Shown: positions 43,071 through 52,320 of the stretch, in pieces
Position numbering within the stretch: position 1 is the first letter of the stretch
How the letters are laid out: each line of letters starts with the position of its first letter
Origin: Dehalococcoidia bacterium
GTDB taxonomy: Bacteria > Chloroflexota > Dehalococcoidia > Dehalococcoidales > Fen-1064
Assembly (NCBI GenBank): GCA_011170375.1
Contig: DUEV01000007.1
Location: 23,648 to 87,647 of the forward strand
Length of the DNA: 64,000 bases
Reading direction: 5' to 3'
The notes under the pieces: model-generated
The model's database searches: none
What the model was told of the DNA's origin: nothing
The model's input: only the letters and a program-made list of their open reading frames with translations
Translations under genes and position numbers: made by a program

Positions 43071-43544
43071 ATGCCGTTTAAAATGACCCTAGAAGAAGCC
43101 AAGGAAAAAGCCCTATACCATATGCATCATGGCTATCACTGAGGACCCAGCGTCCTGCAAGTTATGTGGGAATCGGAAGGGCTGGGTGATGAGGATAATC
43201 TCTGGGCTTCTATCAATTTTTACGGAGGTATCGCCGGACAACAAGAGGCACCCTGCGGGGTAGTATCGTCAGCAGCCGTTTGTCTGGGGCTTCGCTACCG
43301 CTGCCCCATAGAAAACAAAGAGATGGCCAGGCAGGCCCGGATTAACACCCGCCGCGAAGCCAACGAGTTTGTCCAAGGTTTCAAAGAGAAGTTCGGCGAC
43401 ATCACCTGCCTCGGCCTGCTCGGCGTCAGCTTCTCAGACACAGAAGCATATCAGAAGCTGCGGGAGTCCGGGGCACAGCAGGGTAAGTGCGATAGTTATT
43501 TAATGTATGCTATTGAAAAGTTATATGAGTTGGCCGATAGGTAA
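43071..43544 (+). CDS. C_GCAxxG_C_C family selenoprotein (TGA read as Sec)
   Basis: The frame begins at ATG 43071 and runs to 43544 with one internal TGA at 43140-43142 (codon 24). The context YHMHHGYH-TGA-GPSVLQVMWE matches the first conserved cysteine of the C_GCAxxG_C_C redox family (usually GxNCAQSVL), so selenocysteine replaces that Cys. The later family cysteines are present: PCGVVSSA, RYRC, ITC and GKC. An ORF caller starting at ATG 43164 would lose the N terminus and the active residue. The product is 157 residues and cytoplasmic. The family is thought to act in thiol redox chemistry; exact function is unknown. Confidence 0.88.
43140..43171 (+). promoter_or_regulatory. Sec codon and SECIS-like hairpin of the 43071 gene
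   Basis: TCCTGCA (43153-43159) pairs with TGTGGGA (43165-43171), including two G-U pairs, around loop AGTTA. The loop begins 18 nt after the TGA. The loop is nearly the same as the AGTTT loop behind the fdhA TGA. Confidence 0.65.
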
Positions 43545-43547
43545 GAA

Positions 43548-44012
43548 ATGAGCCACTTTCCGAGCCGCCTTTTGCCACGTATAGCGTTGTTACTGGTGCT
43601 GTCAATCCTGGCCTTGGGATTTATGGCAGCCGAACCAGCCTGGGCTGGTTGACCTGGCTCAACACTTAGGCTAACGGTCACTGTTAGCCCTGAACAGGGC
43701 GGTAATGTTCAGATAAATGCGGCGATTCCCGAATCGTATCCGGATTTTTCAACTCACACATCAGGTACTATACTCGAACTCAAAGCAATACCTGCCCCTG
43801 GCTACATCTTCATAGAATGGAGTGGGGACCTGAGCGGAAATAGTGAGTCTACCAGCCTGGAGTTAAACTGTGATACGAACGTAATTGCCGTCTTTACCGT
43901 AGTCCCGTCAACATTCCCCTGGTGGTGGCTGGCGGTGGGGATTTGTGCAATACTCATCGTGCTCACGGTATATTTACGGTTCTTCAGGAAGCCAACAACT
44001 CTGGGAGAATAG
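43548..44012 (+). CDS. Exported membrane-anchored beta-repeat protein with in-frame TGA (candidate new selenoprotein)
   Basis: A frame of 154 codons runs from ATG 43548 to TAG 44010-44012 with a single TGA at 43650-43652 (codon 35). Codons 1-33 encode a signal peptide ending PAWA; the TGA is the second codon after the predicted cleavage site. After it come a domain like the InlB/Listeria-Bacteroides beta-repeat (LTVTVSPEQGGNV.. GYIFIEWSGDLSG..), a membrane helix (WWWLAVGICAILIVLTVYL) and a basic tail. No start codon after the TGA could serve. A 7-bp hairpin follows the TGA at SECIS distance. It begins 3 bases after the selenoprotein gene. It may be a selenoprotein, a nonsense mutant of a Trp, Gly or Arg codon, or a sequencing error. 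Confidence 0.6.
43650..43689 (+). promoter_or_regulatory. TGA codon and SECIS-like hairpin in the exported protein gene
   Basis: GGCTAAC (43669-43675) pairs perfectly with GTTAGCC (43683-43689) around loop GGTCACT. The loop begins 24 nt after the TGA. The position agrees with bacterial SECIS elements, but the loop differs from the AGTT type seen behind two of the other TGAs here. Confidence 0.45.
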
Positions 44013-44134
44013 TCTGACAGGCAGGGTACGATAAGCCTGTTATACACCTACTGTGCTTGACATGTCACTCACTTAATGCTATCTTTGCTATGCCGGTGGC
44101 ATATACATTTTGCCAATCCCGGAGGTAAGAAGCT

Positions 44135-44707
44135 ATGGGCTGGCATGTTGTCCTCCCCGTTTTGCTACTGGTTGTTCTTAGTGCTCTTTTTGGCTGCTCA
44201 CTCCCACCGGAAGGCTCACCTGAGTGGTATTTCAATAACGCCGATGAGCTTGCCAGTAAGGGGCAATATGAAGAGGCGATAGAAGAATATACCAGAGTTA
44301 TCGAAGCCAATGCCACAACAACCACCAAAGCTAAGGCCTATATTAATCGGGCGGCCGCCTATATAGCTTTGGAGTACTATGACGAGGCAATCGCTGATTG
44401 CACCGAGGCTGTTGCCCTTGACCCTGAACGTGCCTCCGCTTATACTAGCAGGGCTACTGCCTACTACGCTAAGGGTGAGTATGAGGTAACAATTATCGAT
44501 TGCATCAGGGCTATTAGTATCGACCCATATAATGCCTATGCCTACTTCAACCGTGGCCTCGCTTATAAGGGACTGGACATGAAAACAGAAGCAATCAGTG
44601 ACTTCGAGGAATCTATCGCCTTAACCGACAATCTGCAGTTGCACGAGAGGGCCACACACGAAATCGAGACACTTACCGAAGAAGAAACGACAGAGGAGGC
44701 AGACTAG
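44135..44707 (+). CDS. TPR-repeat lipoprotein
   Basis: This 190-residue protein has a lipobox FGCS (Cys 21) and about four tetratricopeptide repeats (about 32-165). Recognisable units include AKGQYEEAIEEYTRVIE, ALEYYDEAIADCTEAVALDP and AKGEYEVTIIDCIRAISIDP. The tail is acidic and Glu/Thr-rich. TPR lipoproteins serve as docking modules at the cell surface. SD GGAGGTAA precedes the ATG. No partner is evident; the trp operon converges on it from the other side. Confidence 0.87.
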   Translation: MGWHVVLPVLLLVVLSALFGCSLPPEGSPEWYFNNADELASKGQYEEAIEEYTRVIEANATTTTKAKAYINRAAAYIALEYYDEAIADCTEAVALDPERASAYTSRATAYYAKGEYEVTIIDCIRAISIDPYNAYAYFNRGLAYKGLDMKTEAISDFEESIALTDNLQLHERATHEIETLTEEETTEEAD

Positions 44708-44814
44708 CCCCTCTTCTCCACCACCACGTGCACCAACCGCCTAGAATTTATGGCTTTCCCACCTACCAACCCTAGTAACTGAGTTGCCTCGATAACAATG
44801 ACTGTTACGTCAAT

Positions 44815-45594
44815 TTATTGGTCGAGTGCAACCCTCAGCCCCCGCACAAATGATGTGACTGACTCATAGGGGGGCTTATCATCTCGAATCAGCTGTACCA
44901 GTCGGCTGCCGACAATAACACCATCGGCTAGCTGCCCCACCTGTCGCGCTTGGTCAGGGGTGGAGATACCAAATCCCACGCATAATGGTTTGGCAGTCTC
45001 TTGCCGAATCCGTCCTACAAAATCTCTCAGTCCGGTTGGCAAACTGTCCCTCGCCCCGGTAACACCAAGCAGGGAGACCACGTAGACAAACCCTCGTGAT
45101 TTCTCAACAACCAGTCGAATACGCTCGGTGGTACTGGTCGGTGTCAGCAGAAAAATCAGGTCAAGTCCGTGATTCCGAGCAGCATTATCAAGGTCAGTGG
45201 ACTCATCCGGCGGCAGGTCAGGCACTATCAGTCCTTCGACACCAGCCTTGGCACAGGCAGTACAGAAGACTTCCAGCCCATAGTGCAGTACCGGGTTATA
45301 GTAGGTCATAAAGGCCAGGGCCACATCCGTCTTCTGGCGAATTTGCTCCGCCACCTCAAGACAGGTCTGCGGTGTTACTCCAGTCTGCAATGCCTGATGG
45401 CTGGCCTCCTGTATCGTGGCGCCATCAGCCAGGGGGTCGGAAAACGGGACCCCCAGCTCAACGATATCGCAGCCGCACTCCGCCAGTAGTGGCACTATGG
45501 CTAGTGTCGACTCAACCGTAGGATAACCCACAGTCACATAAGCAACCAAAGCCTTGCGCCTCGATTCCGCAAAGACTACGCCAATACTACTCAT
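44815..45594 (-). CDS. trpA: Tryptophan synthase alpha subunit
   Basis: This 259-residue protein has the catalytic ELGVPFSDPLADG segment (Glu about 47) with the second catalytic Asp in PDLPPDE, and VGFGIST near the C terminus. It splits indole-3-glycerol phosphate to indole and glyceraldehyde 3-phosphate for channelling to TrpB. It is the last gene of the trp operon, separated from trpB by trpS, an unusual arrangement. Confidence 0.96.
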   Translation of the reverse strand: MSSIGVVFAESRRKALVAYVTVGYPTVESTLAIVPLLAECGCDIVELGVPFSDPLADGATIQEASHQALQTGVTPQTCLEVAEQIRQKTDVALAFMTYYNPVLHYGLEVFCTACAKAGVEGLIVPDLPPDESTDLDNAARNHGLDLIFLLTPTSTTERIRLVVEKSRGFVYVVSLLGVTGARDSLPTGLRDFVGRIRQETAKPLCVGFGISTPDQARQVGQLADGVIVGSRLVQLIRDDKPPYESVTSFVRGLRVALDQ

Positions 45595-45623
45595 AGCTTT
45601 GACCTCAAGTTCTTAGAGACTGG

Positions 45624-46631
45624 CTAACCCCCCGCTAACTCTTTATAATTAAAGTGCATGGCTTCGCGGACAAGTCCCAGCGTTTCTCTACCCTCTTGCC
45701 TGGTCCTTTCATTACCCTCTCGCAAGGCCTCTCCAATAATTGATGGCTTTGCCTCGAAGAAGGCCCTCCTCTCGCGAACAGGGTCAAGAAAGGCGTTTAA
45801 CTTTGCAGCCAGGTTTTGTTTGCAGGCCACACATCCTATCTTGCCCTGCCGGCAAAGCTCAGCTATATACAGAGCCTCTTCTCGATTGTAAGCACGGTGA
45901 TATTGATAGATGTTACAGATATCCGGATGTCCTTTGTCAGTCGCTCTGATGCGGGCCGGGTCAGTGATGGCAGCACCAACCTTTTGCTGCACTTCTTCCG
46001 GGGTATCACTCAGATAAATAGCATTATCCATACTATTGCCCATTTTCTTTCCATCAGTACCGGGCAATCTTGGAACCTCTCCTATGAGAGGCTTAGGAAC
46101 AGGAAAGACCTCCCCAAAAAGCCGATTAAACGTGCGAGCCACTTCCCTGGTCTGCTCTACGTGAGGAACATTGTCATCTCCCACCGGCACAAGGTCAGAC
46201 CGGACTATCAAAATATCTGCTGCCTGAGAGACGGGGTACCCGAGAAATCCGTAGCTCATCGCCCGTAACCCGGATTCTTTGAACTCTTCTTTCACGGTGG
46301 GATTACGATGCAACCTGGCCACTGTTACCAGCATGGAGAAATACATGGTCAGCTCGGCTATCTCTGGGACCATCGATTGTATGAAGAAAGTGCTTTTTGC
46401 CGGATCCATGCCAACTGAGAGCCAGTCCAGTATCGTCAGCCTGATATTTTGCTCGACCTTTTCCGTCTCCCTAAGATGGTCGGTAAGGAACTGATAATCA
46501 GCCACAATAAAGAAACAATCGTACTTGCCCTGAAGCCTGACACGATTCTCCAACGAGCCAATATAGTGACCGACGTGCATGGGCCCGGTCGGCCGGTCCC
46601 CCGTCAGAATCCTTTTCTTCGTTTTCTCCAT
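45624..46631 (-). CDS. trpS: Tryptophanyl-tRNA synthetase
   Basis: This 335-residue class I aminoacyl-tRNA synthetase has the HIGH-type motif HVGH (19-22), TGDRPTGPMH before it, GDDNVPHVEQTREVA in the middle and the KMSKS-type loop KKMGNSMDN. It charges tRNA-Trp. It lies between trpB (19 bases upstream) and trpA (29 bases downstream) on the same strand, so it should be controlled by the Trp T-box leader of the operon. That places both synthesis and use of tryptophan under one uncharged-tRNA sensor. Confidence 0.96.
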   Translation of the reverse strand: MEKTKKRILTGDRPTGPMHVGHYIGSLENRVRLQGKYDCFFIVADYQFLTDHLRETEKVEQNIRLTILDWLSVGMDPAKSTFFIQSMVPEIAELTMYFSMLVTVARLHRNPTVKEEFKESGLRAMSYGFLGYPVSQAADILIVRSDLVPVGDDNVPHVEQTREVARTFNRLFGEVFPVPKPLIGEVPRLPGTDGKKMGNSMDNAIYLSDTPEEVQQKVGAAITDPARIRATDKGHPDICNIYQYHRAYNREEALYIAELCRQGKIGCVACKQNLAAKLNAFLDPVRERRAFFEAKPSIIGEALREGNERTRQEGRETLGLVREAMHFNYKELAGG

Positions 46632-46650
46632 AACCCTTCAGCCAGCCCCT

Positions 46651-47850
46651 TTACTCATTCGCCAGGGCTTCGTTAACTATACTCAGGTCTTTATCACCAC
46701 GACCGGACACGTTGACCACCACCAGGATCTCCCGACTCAACTCAGAGGCGAGCTTGGTCACGTGGGCAATGGCATGGGCCGACTCCAGAGCGGGAATAAT
46801 ACCTTCGGTCGTCGTCAGCAGTTTGAATGCCTCCAGTGCCTCGTCATCGTTAGCCGTCACATAGCTTACCCGGCCAGTGTCTTTGTAGTAGCTATGCTCG
46901 GGGCTTACCCCAGGGTAGTCCAGACCGGGGGCAATACTGTGAGTCTCGGCAATCTGCCCGTTATCATCTTGAAGCAGATAGCTGTGGGCACCGTGAAGTA
47001 CACCCGGGCTTCCTGCCGAGAGGGACGCAGAATGCTTCCCTGACGCTATCCCCTCCCCTTCCCCCTCAACTCCGACAAGCTTAACGCTTTCATCGTCAAT
47101 AAAGGGGAAAAAGATACCGATAGAGTTGCTACCGCCGCCGACACAGGCAATGATATAATCAGGCAGGCGACCATGAGACGCTAATATCTGCTCACGGGTC
47201 TCTCGACCAATGACCGATTGAAAATCGCGTACCAGCATCGGATAGGGATGCGGTCCTACCGAGGAACCAAGCAGGTAATAGGTGGTCTCGACATTGGTCA
47301 CCCAGTCACGTACCGCCTCATTGACAGCATCCTTCAGCGTACGGCTACCGGAATCGACCGAGCGGACATCAGCCCCGAGCAGCTCCATCCGAAAGACATT
47401 CATCGACTGTCGTCTGATATCTTCCGCCCCCATGTAGACGACACACTCAAGACCGAGCAAGGCGCAGACCGTGGCCACGGCGACACCGTGCTGCCCGGCA
47501 CCGGTCTCGGCAATGACCCGCCTCTTTCCCATCCTTACCGCCAGGAGTCCTTGCCCGATGGCATTGTTTATCTTGTGAGCACCGGTGTGGGCCAGATCCT
47601 CCCGCTTGAGCAGGATCTGCGCCCCGCCACAGTGCTCAGTGAGCTTGATAGCAGGGTACAGCGGAGTCGGCCGCCCGACATAGTCCTTGAGAAGCTGTTT
47701 AAGCTGCTGCTTGAATGTCTTGTCCCGTTGTGCTTCGTGGTAGGCGCTCTCCAATTCCCCCAGAGCAAACATCAGCGTCTCCGGCACGAACTTACCCCCG
47801 AACTGCCCGTAGTAACCCCGTACATCAGGCAATATGCTGTATTTCATCAT
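46651..47850 (-). CDS. trpB: Tryptophan synthase beta subunit
   Basis: This 399-residue protein has the PLP lysine in HTGAHKINN (Lys 93), [10 protein letters not shown] at the N terminus, GAGQHGVA and the phosphate-binding GGGSNSIG. It condenses indole with serine. The start overlaps the end of trpF by 26 bases. The length and N terminus fit the TrpB1 class that pairs with TrpA. Confidence 0.97.
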   Translation of the reverse strand: MMKYSILPDVRGYYGQFGGKFVPETLMFALGELESAYHEAQRDKTFKQQLKQLLKDYVGRPTPLYPAIKLTEHCGGAQILLKREDLAHTGAHKINNAIGQGLLAVRMGKRRVIAETGAGQHGVAVATVCALLGLECVVYMGAEDIRRQSMNVFRMELLGADVRSVDSGSRTLKDAVNEAVRDWVTNVETTYYLLGSSVGPHPYPMLVRDFQSVIGRETREQILASHGRLPDYIIACVGGGSNSIGIFFPFIDDESVKLVGVEGEGEGIASGKHSASLSAGSPGVLHGAHSYLLQDDNGQIAETHSIAPGLDYPGVSPEHSYYKDTGRVSYVTANDDEALEAFKLLTTTEGIIPALESAHAIAHVTKLASELSREILVVVNVSGRGDKDLSIVNEALANE

Positions 47851-48493
47851 CCACTCTCCTTACGGCCTGGACAAACGCCTTTATCTTAGCGATGTCCTTG
47901 CTACCACCAGTCTCAACACCGCTGGAGACATCGACGCCCCAGGGCCTGGCTACCCTGATTACCTCTTCAACGTTCTCAGGTGTTAGCCCACCGGCAATCA
48001 TCACCGGCCTCTGCTGACTGACCTCTCTGGCTAACTCCCAGTCAAACTTCTTCCCCGTACCACCATAGCTGCCCTCCACACTGGTATCAAGCAGGCAGGT
48101 AAAACCGTCCCTGCCAAGCACTCGCTCACCGGTGGCTATTTCCTCAAGAACTCCCCCAGCCCCGCTGTTTTCGGAGACATGGATTACTTTGATAACCGGC
48201 CGGTTGATATCCCGGCAGTACTCCCACGACTCGTCGCCACTCAACTGCACCAGCTCCAGCCCGCAGAAACCAGCCAGACGGTTTATCTCCGACGCCGGTG
48301 TATTGACAAAGACACCGACCACCTGAGGTCTTATCTGAAAACCATCTAGTGCCCCGACTATCCGTCGTGCCGTCTCCGGTGTTACCTGTCGTGGGCTCGA
48401 TGCAAAGATCATACCAAGGTAGTCCGTTCTGGCCTCAGCTACAGCCCGGGCATCTTCGATTCTCGATATTCCGTCTATTTTTACGACCGTCAT
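47825..48493 (-). CDS. trpF: Phosphoribosylanthranilate isomerase
   Basis: This 222-residue TIM-barrel protein has [11 protein letters not shown] at the N terminus in place of the usual KICGI; the catalytic general-base Cys found there in most TrpF enzymes is Asp here. [12 protein letters not shown] and the phosphate-binding [10 protein letters not shown] and GVDVSSGVE segments are clear. It converts phosphoribosylanthranilate to CdRP. Its start overlaps trpC by 4 bases. The Cys-to-Asp change is worth checking because Cys 7 is the base in the well-studied homologues. Confidence 0.93.
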   Translation of the reverse strand: MTVVKIDGISRIEDARAVAEARTDYLGMIFASSPRQVTPETARRIVGALDGFQIRPQVVGVFVNTPASEINRLAGFCGLELVQLSGDESWEYCRDINRPVIKVIHVSENSGAGGVLEEIATGERVLGRDGFTCLLDTSVEGSYGGTGKKFDWELAREVSQQRPVMIAGGLTPENVEEVIRVARPWGVDVSSGVETGGSKDIAKIKAFVQAVRRVDDEIQHIA

Positions 48494-49266
48494 ACCAGTC
48501 CCCTCAGTCTGGCGACAACATCATCGGCAGTAACCAGCGCCTCCCCGACAAGAGCAGCATCAACCTTCCATTCCCGTAGTCGCTCGATATCCTCTCTACG
48601 GCTGACACCGCTTTCACTGACGACAACGCGGTCAGGCGTAATCAGAGACTGCAGCCTTCGGGTCGTGTTAATATCAACTTCAAAGGTGCGCAGGTCACGG
48701 TTATTGATGCCGATAATTTGAGCACTGCTTTGCAGAACCCTGGCCAGCTCAGCATCATCGTGTACTTCTACCAGACACTGCATACCCAGTTCATGGGCAA
48801 GCGCAATGAGGTCCTCCATTTCTTTATCTTCAAGAATGGCCGCGATAAGGAGAATCGCATCGGCACCATATGCCCTCGCTTCATACACCTGATACGGGTC
48901 GAAGAGAAAGTCCTTTCTTAGTAAGGGTATTCCCTCCAGCCCCGATAACCCCCTGATTTGGGACAGGTAATCTAGACTCCCCTGGAAATATTTGACCTCG
49001 GTCAGTACTGATATTGCCGCCACCCCACCCTCTGTATAAGCCCTGGCCAGAGCGACCGGATCAAAGTCGGGACAGAGCAGGCCCTTTGAAGGCGACGCCT
49101 TCTTTACCTCGGCAATAATGCTAACACCCTCACCTCGCAACGCCCCACCGAAATCGAGCGGTACCGCCCTCTGAGCAATACGTGCCTCGAGTTCTCCCAA
49201 AGACGTTTCCGCTTTGGTTCGTGCCAGCTCTTTTCTTTTATCGGCAACAATATCGTCCAGTATCAT
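48490..49266 (-). CDS. trpC: Indole-3-glycerol-phosphate synthase
   Basis: This 258-residue TIM-barrel protein has IIAEVKKASPSKG (first catalytic Lys), LRKDFLFDPYQVYEARAYGADAILLI, and INNRDLRTFEVD with SESGVS. It closes the indole ring from CdRP. Lengths and motifs are standard. It overlaps trpD by 4 bases upstream and trpF by 4 bases downstream. Confidence 0.97.
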   Translation of the reverse strand: MILDDIVADKRKELARTKAETSLGELEARIAQRAVPLDFGGALRGEGVSIIAEVKKASPSKGLLCPDFDPVALARAYTEGGVAAISVLTEVKYFQGSLDYLSQIRGLSGLEGIPLLRKDFLFDPYQVYEARAYGADAILLIAAILEDKEMEDLIALAHELGMQCLVEVHDDAELARVLQSSAQIIGINNRDLRTFEVDINTTRRLQSLITPDRVVVSESGVSRREDIERLREWKVDAALVGEALVTADDVVARLRGLV

Positions 49267-50279
49267 CGTCCTGCGCTCTGACTTATTCTTATGAAATCGT
49301 CCAGCTTTTGCAGTGCGGCCCCGCTTTCGAGTACTTCCCTAGCCAGCTCCACCCCACCAGCGATGTCCTGCCTAAGGTCACCGGCCACCAGCCCGGCCGC
49401 CGCATTAAGCAGCACCACATCCCGCGCCGGACCAGTGGCACCGCTCAGTATATTCCGCAGTATCTTGGCGTTCTCCTCCACCGTCCCGCCCTTGATATCC
49501 CCGATACTTGCGCGCTTCAATCTGCACTCCTCAGGGGCGATGGTATAAGCAGAGGACGAATCCCCTTTTACCTCCCATATCTTAGTTGAGCCACAGATGG
49601 ATATCTCGTCCAGCCCCTCCTCCCCGTGCGTTACCAAGGCATGGCGACAACCCAGTCTCTGCAACACCTGGGCCATCTTCGGAGCAAAGACAGCGTCGGA
49701 AACACCGATAACCTGTGTCTGTGCCCCGGCCGGATTGGTCAGCGGGCCGAGAAAATTGAAGACTGTCCGGATACCGATTTCGCGTCGCGGTCCGGCAGCG
49801 TGCTTCATGGCGGGATGAAAGACAGGGGCAAACATAAAGCCAATGCCCGCTTTCTCCAGGCACTCCTGCACGCCCTCAGGCCCCAGGTCTATCTTAACCC
49901 CAAGGGCCTCCAAAACATCGGCGCTACCGCAGCTACTCGTCATCGCCCGGTTACCATGCTTGGCTACCTTGAGACCAGCTCCCGCCACGATAAGAGCTGC
50001 TGTCGTCGAGATATTGAAAGTGCCGAAGGCATCACCACCGGTGCCGCAGGTATCCACTGTTGGCCCTGATACCTTCACCGGCGACGCTTTATCCCTCATC
50101 ACCTTCGCCAACCCGGCAATCTCCTCGACTGTCTCACCCTTGAGACGCAGCGCCGTGACAATAGCACCGAACTGGGCGGGAGTAGCCTCGCCGGACATTA
50201 TCTCTGCCATCACGGCGGCAGCCTCATCCATTGTCAGTGATTGACCGGATACCAGATTCTGAATCGCTTCTTTAATCAT
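49263..50279 (-). CDS. trpD: Anthranilate phosphoribosyltransferase
   Basis: This 338-residue protein has the PRPP-binding GTGGDAFGTFNIST (about 79-92), KHGNRAMTSSCGSADVLE and NPAGAQTQVIGV. It transfers phosphoribose to anthranilate. It is not fused to trpG, whose stop codon it overlaps by 4 bases. Confidence 0.97.
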   Translation of the reverse strand: MIKEAIQNLVSGQSLTMDEAAAVMAEIMSGEATPAQFGAIVTALRLKGETVEEIAGLAKVMRDKASPVKVSGPTVDTCGTGGDAFGTFNISTTAALIVAGAGLKVAKHGNRAMTSSCGSADVLEALGVKIDLGPEGVQECLEKAGIGFMFAPVFHPAMKHAAGPRREIGIRTVFNFLGPLTNPAGAQTQVIGVSDAVFAPKMAQVLQRLGCRHALVTHGEEGLDEISICGSTKIWEVKGDSSSAYTIAPEECRLKRASIGDIKGGTVEENAKILRNILSGATGPARDVVLLNAAAGLVAGDLRQDIAGGVELAREVLESGAALQKLDDFIRISQSAGR

Positions 50280-50845
50280 TCTATTTCCCTCAGAAAGTTC
50301 CTCAAAATATCCTTGCCCACGTGGGTCATTATCGACTCCGGGTGGAACTGTATTCCTTCGACCGGGTATTCCTTATGGCGTACCGCCATGATAACACCCT
50401 TGTCCGTCCAGGCCGTTATCTCAAGGCAGTCGGGAAACTCCTCACGGTGAATCGCCAGGGAATGATAGCGTATCGCCTCGAAGGGGTCAGGCAGCCCCTG
50501 AAGCACACCTTTACCGTCGTGATGAATGAGAGAACTCTTGCCGTGCATAATCTCACCAGCGTAGCCGACCTTCCCACCATAAGCGTATCCAACACACTGG
50601 TGCCCGAGGCAGACCCCGAGGACAGACAGTTTGCCGCCGAAGTGTCGAATAACATCGTTAGAGATACCGGCATTCTGGGGGGTGGAGGGGCCGGGGGAGA
50701 TGACAATCGCCTTCGGTGACATTGCCTCTATTTCCTCAAGGGTGGTCTTATCGTTGCGTACCACCATCAGCTCCGCCCCCAGTTCGCTGAAATACTGGAA
50801 GAGATTATAGGTAAAGCTATCATAGTTATCAATCAGCAGAATCAT
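50276..50845 (-). CDS. trpG: Anthranilate synthase glutamine amidotransferase subunit
   Basis: This 189-residue class I glutamine amidotransferase has the SPGPSTP oxyanion segment, the nucleophile in GVCLGHQ (Cys about 79) and the HPES catalytic His/Glu near the C terminus. It supplies ammonia to TrpE. It could also serve para-aminobenzoate synthesis, as in other bacteria with one copy. Start and stop overlap both neighbours by 4 bases. Confidence 0.96.
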   Translation of the reverse strand: MILLIDNYDSFTYNLFQYFSELGAELMVVRNDKTTLEEIEAMSPKAIVISPGPSTPQNAGISNDVIRHFGGKLSVLGVCLGHQCVGYAYGGKVGYAGEIMHGKSSLIHHDGKGVLQGLPDPFEAIRYHSLAIHREEFPDCLEITAWTDKGVIMAVRHKEYPVEGIQFHPESIMTHVGKDILRNFLREIE

Positions 50846-52308
50846 CGGTCACCCCCCAAGTTCATCCCTTCGGCCACCTCGATTGCCTGCAGCAAAGCCG
50901 ACGCCTTACTAACGGTCTCTCTGTACTCCGTCTCCGGTACGCTATCGGCCACTATCCCACCACCGGCCTGGACATGAGCGACTCCCTTGCTAATTACCAT
51001 GGTACGTATCGCTATTGCCGTGTCCATGTTACCGGAAAAGCAAAAATAGCCGACCGCTCCAGCGTAGGGCCCCCTCTTATCCGGCTCCAGCTCGGCGATG
51101 ATTTCCATCGCCCTGATTTTCGGGGCACCGGAAACAGTACCCGCCGGGAAACAGGAACGGAGGGCATCATACGGAGTCAGGTCGGACCGCAGCTTGCCGA
51201 CAATATTGGAGACAATATGCATCACGTGTGAGTAGTGCTCCACGTCCATCAGCTGGGTTACCTGTACCGTTCCCGGTTCACTAACCCGGCCGATATCATT
51301 GCGACCGAGGTCCACCAGCATGATGTGCTCCGCCCTCTCTTTCTCATCGGCACGAAGCTCTGCCTCCAGAGCAGCGTTCTTCTCGTCAGTAGCTGCGCGG
51401 GGCCGTGTCCCTGCCAGCGGGTGGTAGGTGAGCCAGCCGTTCTCAGCCCGCACCAGTAGTTCCGGTGAAGAGCCAACGATATAGCAATCGTCAAGATGGA
51501 GGTAATACATATAAGGAGATGGATTGACGGTACGTAGTGTCCGATAGATATCAAAGGGATGGGCGTTTATCTTGCGGGAAAATCGCTGTGATAGCACCGC
51601 CTGAATTATTTCGCCGTCGTAGATGTACTGCTTCGCCTGGTTGACGATTGCCGCATGCTGTTCCGGTGACATGTTGGAGGAGATTTCACCCGGTGCAAAA
51701 TCTCCAGATGGTCTCTCACCATTACGCGGTGCTGGTAAAGGTTGTCGTAGCCTTTGCACGAGAGTCTCTATCTTTTCAATAGCCTGTGCATAAGCCTCCT
51801 CCACGTTACCATCGAGATAGACATGGCTCACCACCTTAATCTTATGCATAAGATGGTCGAAAACGAGCAAGGTATCTGTGAACAGAAGGATAGCCTCCGG
51901 CAACTGCAATATGTCGACCTCCGGGCTTGGGAGTTCCTCGAAGTAGCCGACAGCCTCATATGACAGGTAGCCGACAGCACCACCGTGGAACCGGGGTAGT
52001 TCCGCCAGTGGTACCAGCCGATATTTCTCCAGTTCCTGCTGTATCAACACCAGCGGGTCTACGGCACCGACCTCTTCACCAGACCCGGTCCGGAGCACGC
52101 GATACGGTTCCGTGCCGATGAAGCTGTAGCGGGCCATCCGCTCACCGCCCTCGACACTCTCCAGCAGGAAAGAGTGCGAACCCCGGGCTATCTTGAGAAA
52201 GGCCGTCACCGGTGTCTCCAGGTCGGCCATGATTTCCCGATATACGGGTATAAGGTTGCCCTCACCGGTACGCTTTTTCACCTGTTCCAGTGTCGGGAAG
52301 TACATCAC
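50842..52308 (-). CDS. trpE: Anthranilate synthase component I
   Basis: This 488-residue chorismate-using enzyme has the feedback-inhibition motif LLES (about 48-51) for tryptophan binding, then SPELLV, HPLAGTRPRA, DLGRNDIGRV, CFPAGTVSGAPK and the final GGGIVADS. It makes anthranilate with TrpG. It is the first gene of the operon, directly behind the T-box terminator. Activity control by tryptophan at the LLES site and expression control by uncharged tRNA-Trp are both indicated. Confidence 0.97.
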   Translation of the reverse strand: MMYFPTLEQVKKRTGEGNLIPVYREIMADLETPVTAFLKIARGSHSFLLESVEGGERMARYSFIGTEPYRVLRTGSGEEVGAVDPLVLIQQELEKYRLVPLAELPRFHGGAVGYLSYEAVGYFEELPSPEVDILQLPEAILLFTDTLLVFDHLMHKIKVVSHVYLDGNVEEAYAQAIEKIETLVQRLRQPLPAPRNGERPSGDFAPGEISSNMSPEQHAAIVNQAKQYIYDGEIIQAVLSQRFSRKINAHPFDIYRTLRTVNPSPYMYYLHLDDCYIVGSSPELLVRAENGWLTYHPLAGTRPRAATDEKNAALEAELRADEKERAEHIMLVDLGRNDIGRVSEPGTVQVTQLMDVEHYSHVMHIVSNIVGKLRSDLTPYDALRSCFPAGTVSGAPKIRAMEIIAELEPDKRGPYAGAVGYFCFSGNMDTAIAIRTMVISKGVAHVQAGGGIVADSVPETEYRETVSKASALLQAIEVAEGMNLGGDR

Positions 52309-52320
52309 GTTCCTCCATAA

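Noticed and set aside
45816..46268. 150-residue frame opposite trpS
   Set aside because: Antisense shadow of trpS, with low-complexity composition and no SD.
47218..47889. 223-residue frame opposite trpB
   Set aside because: Antisense shadow of trpB, produced by GC-rich codon structure.
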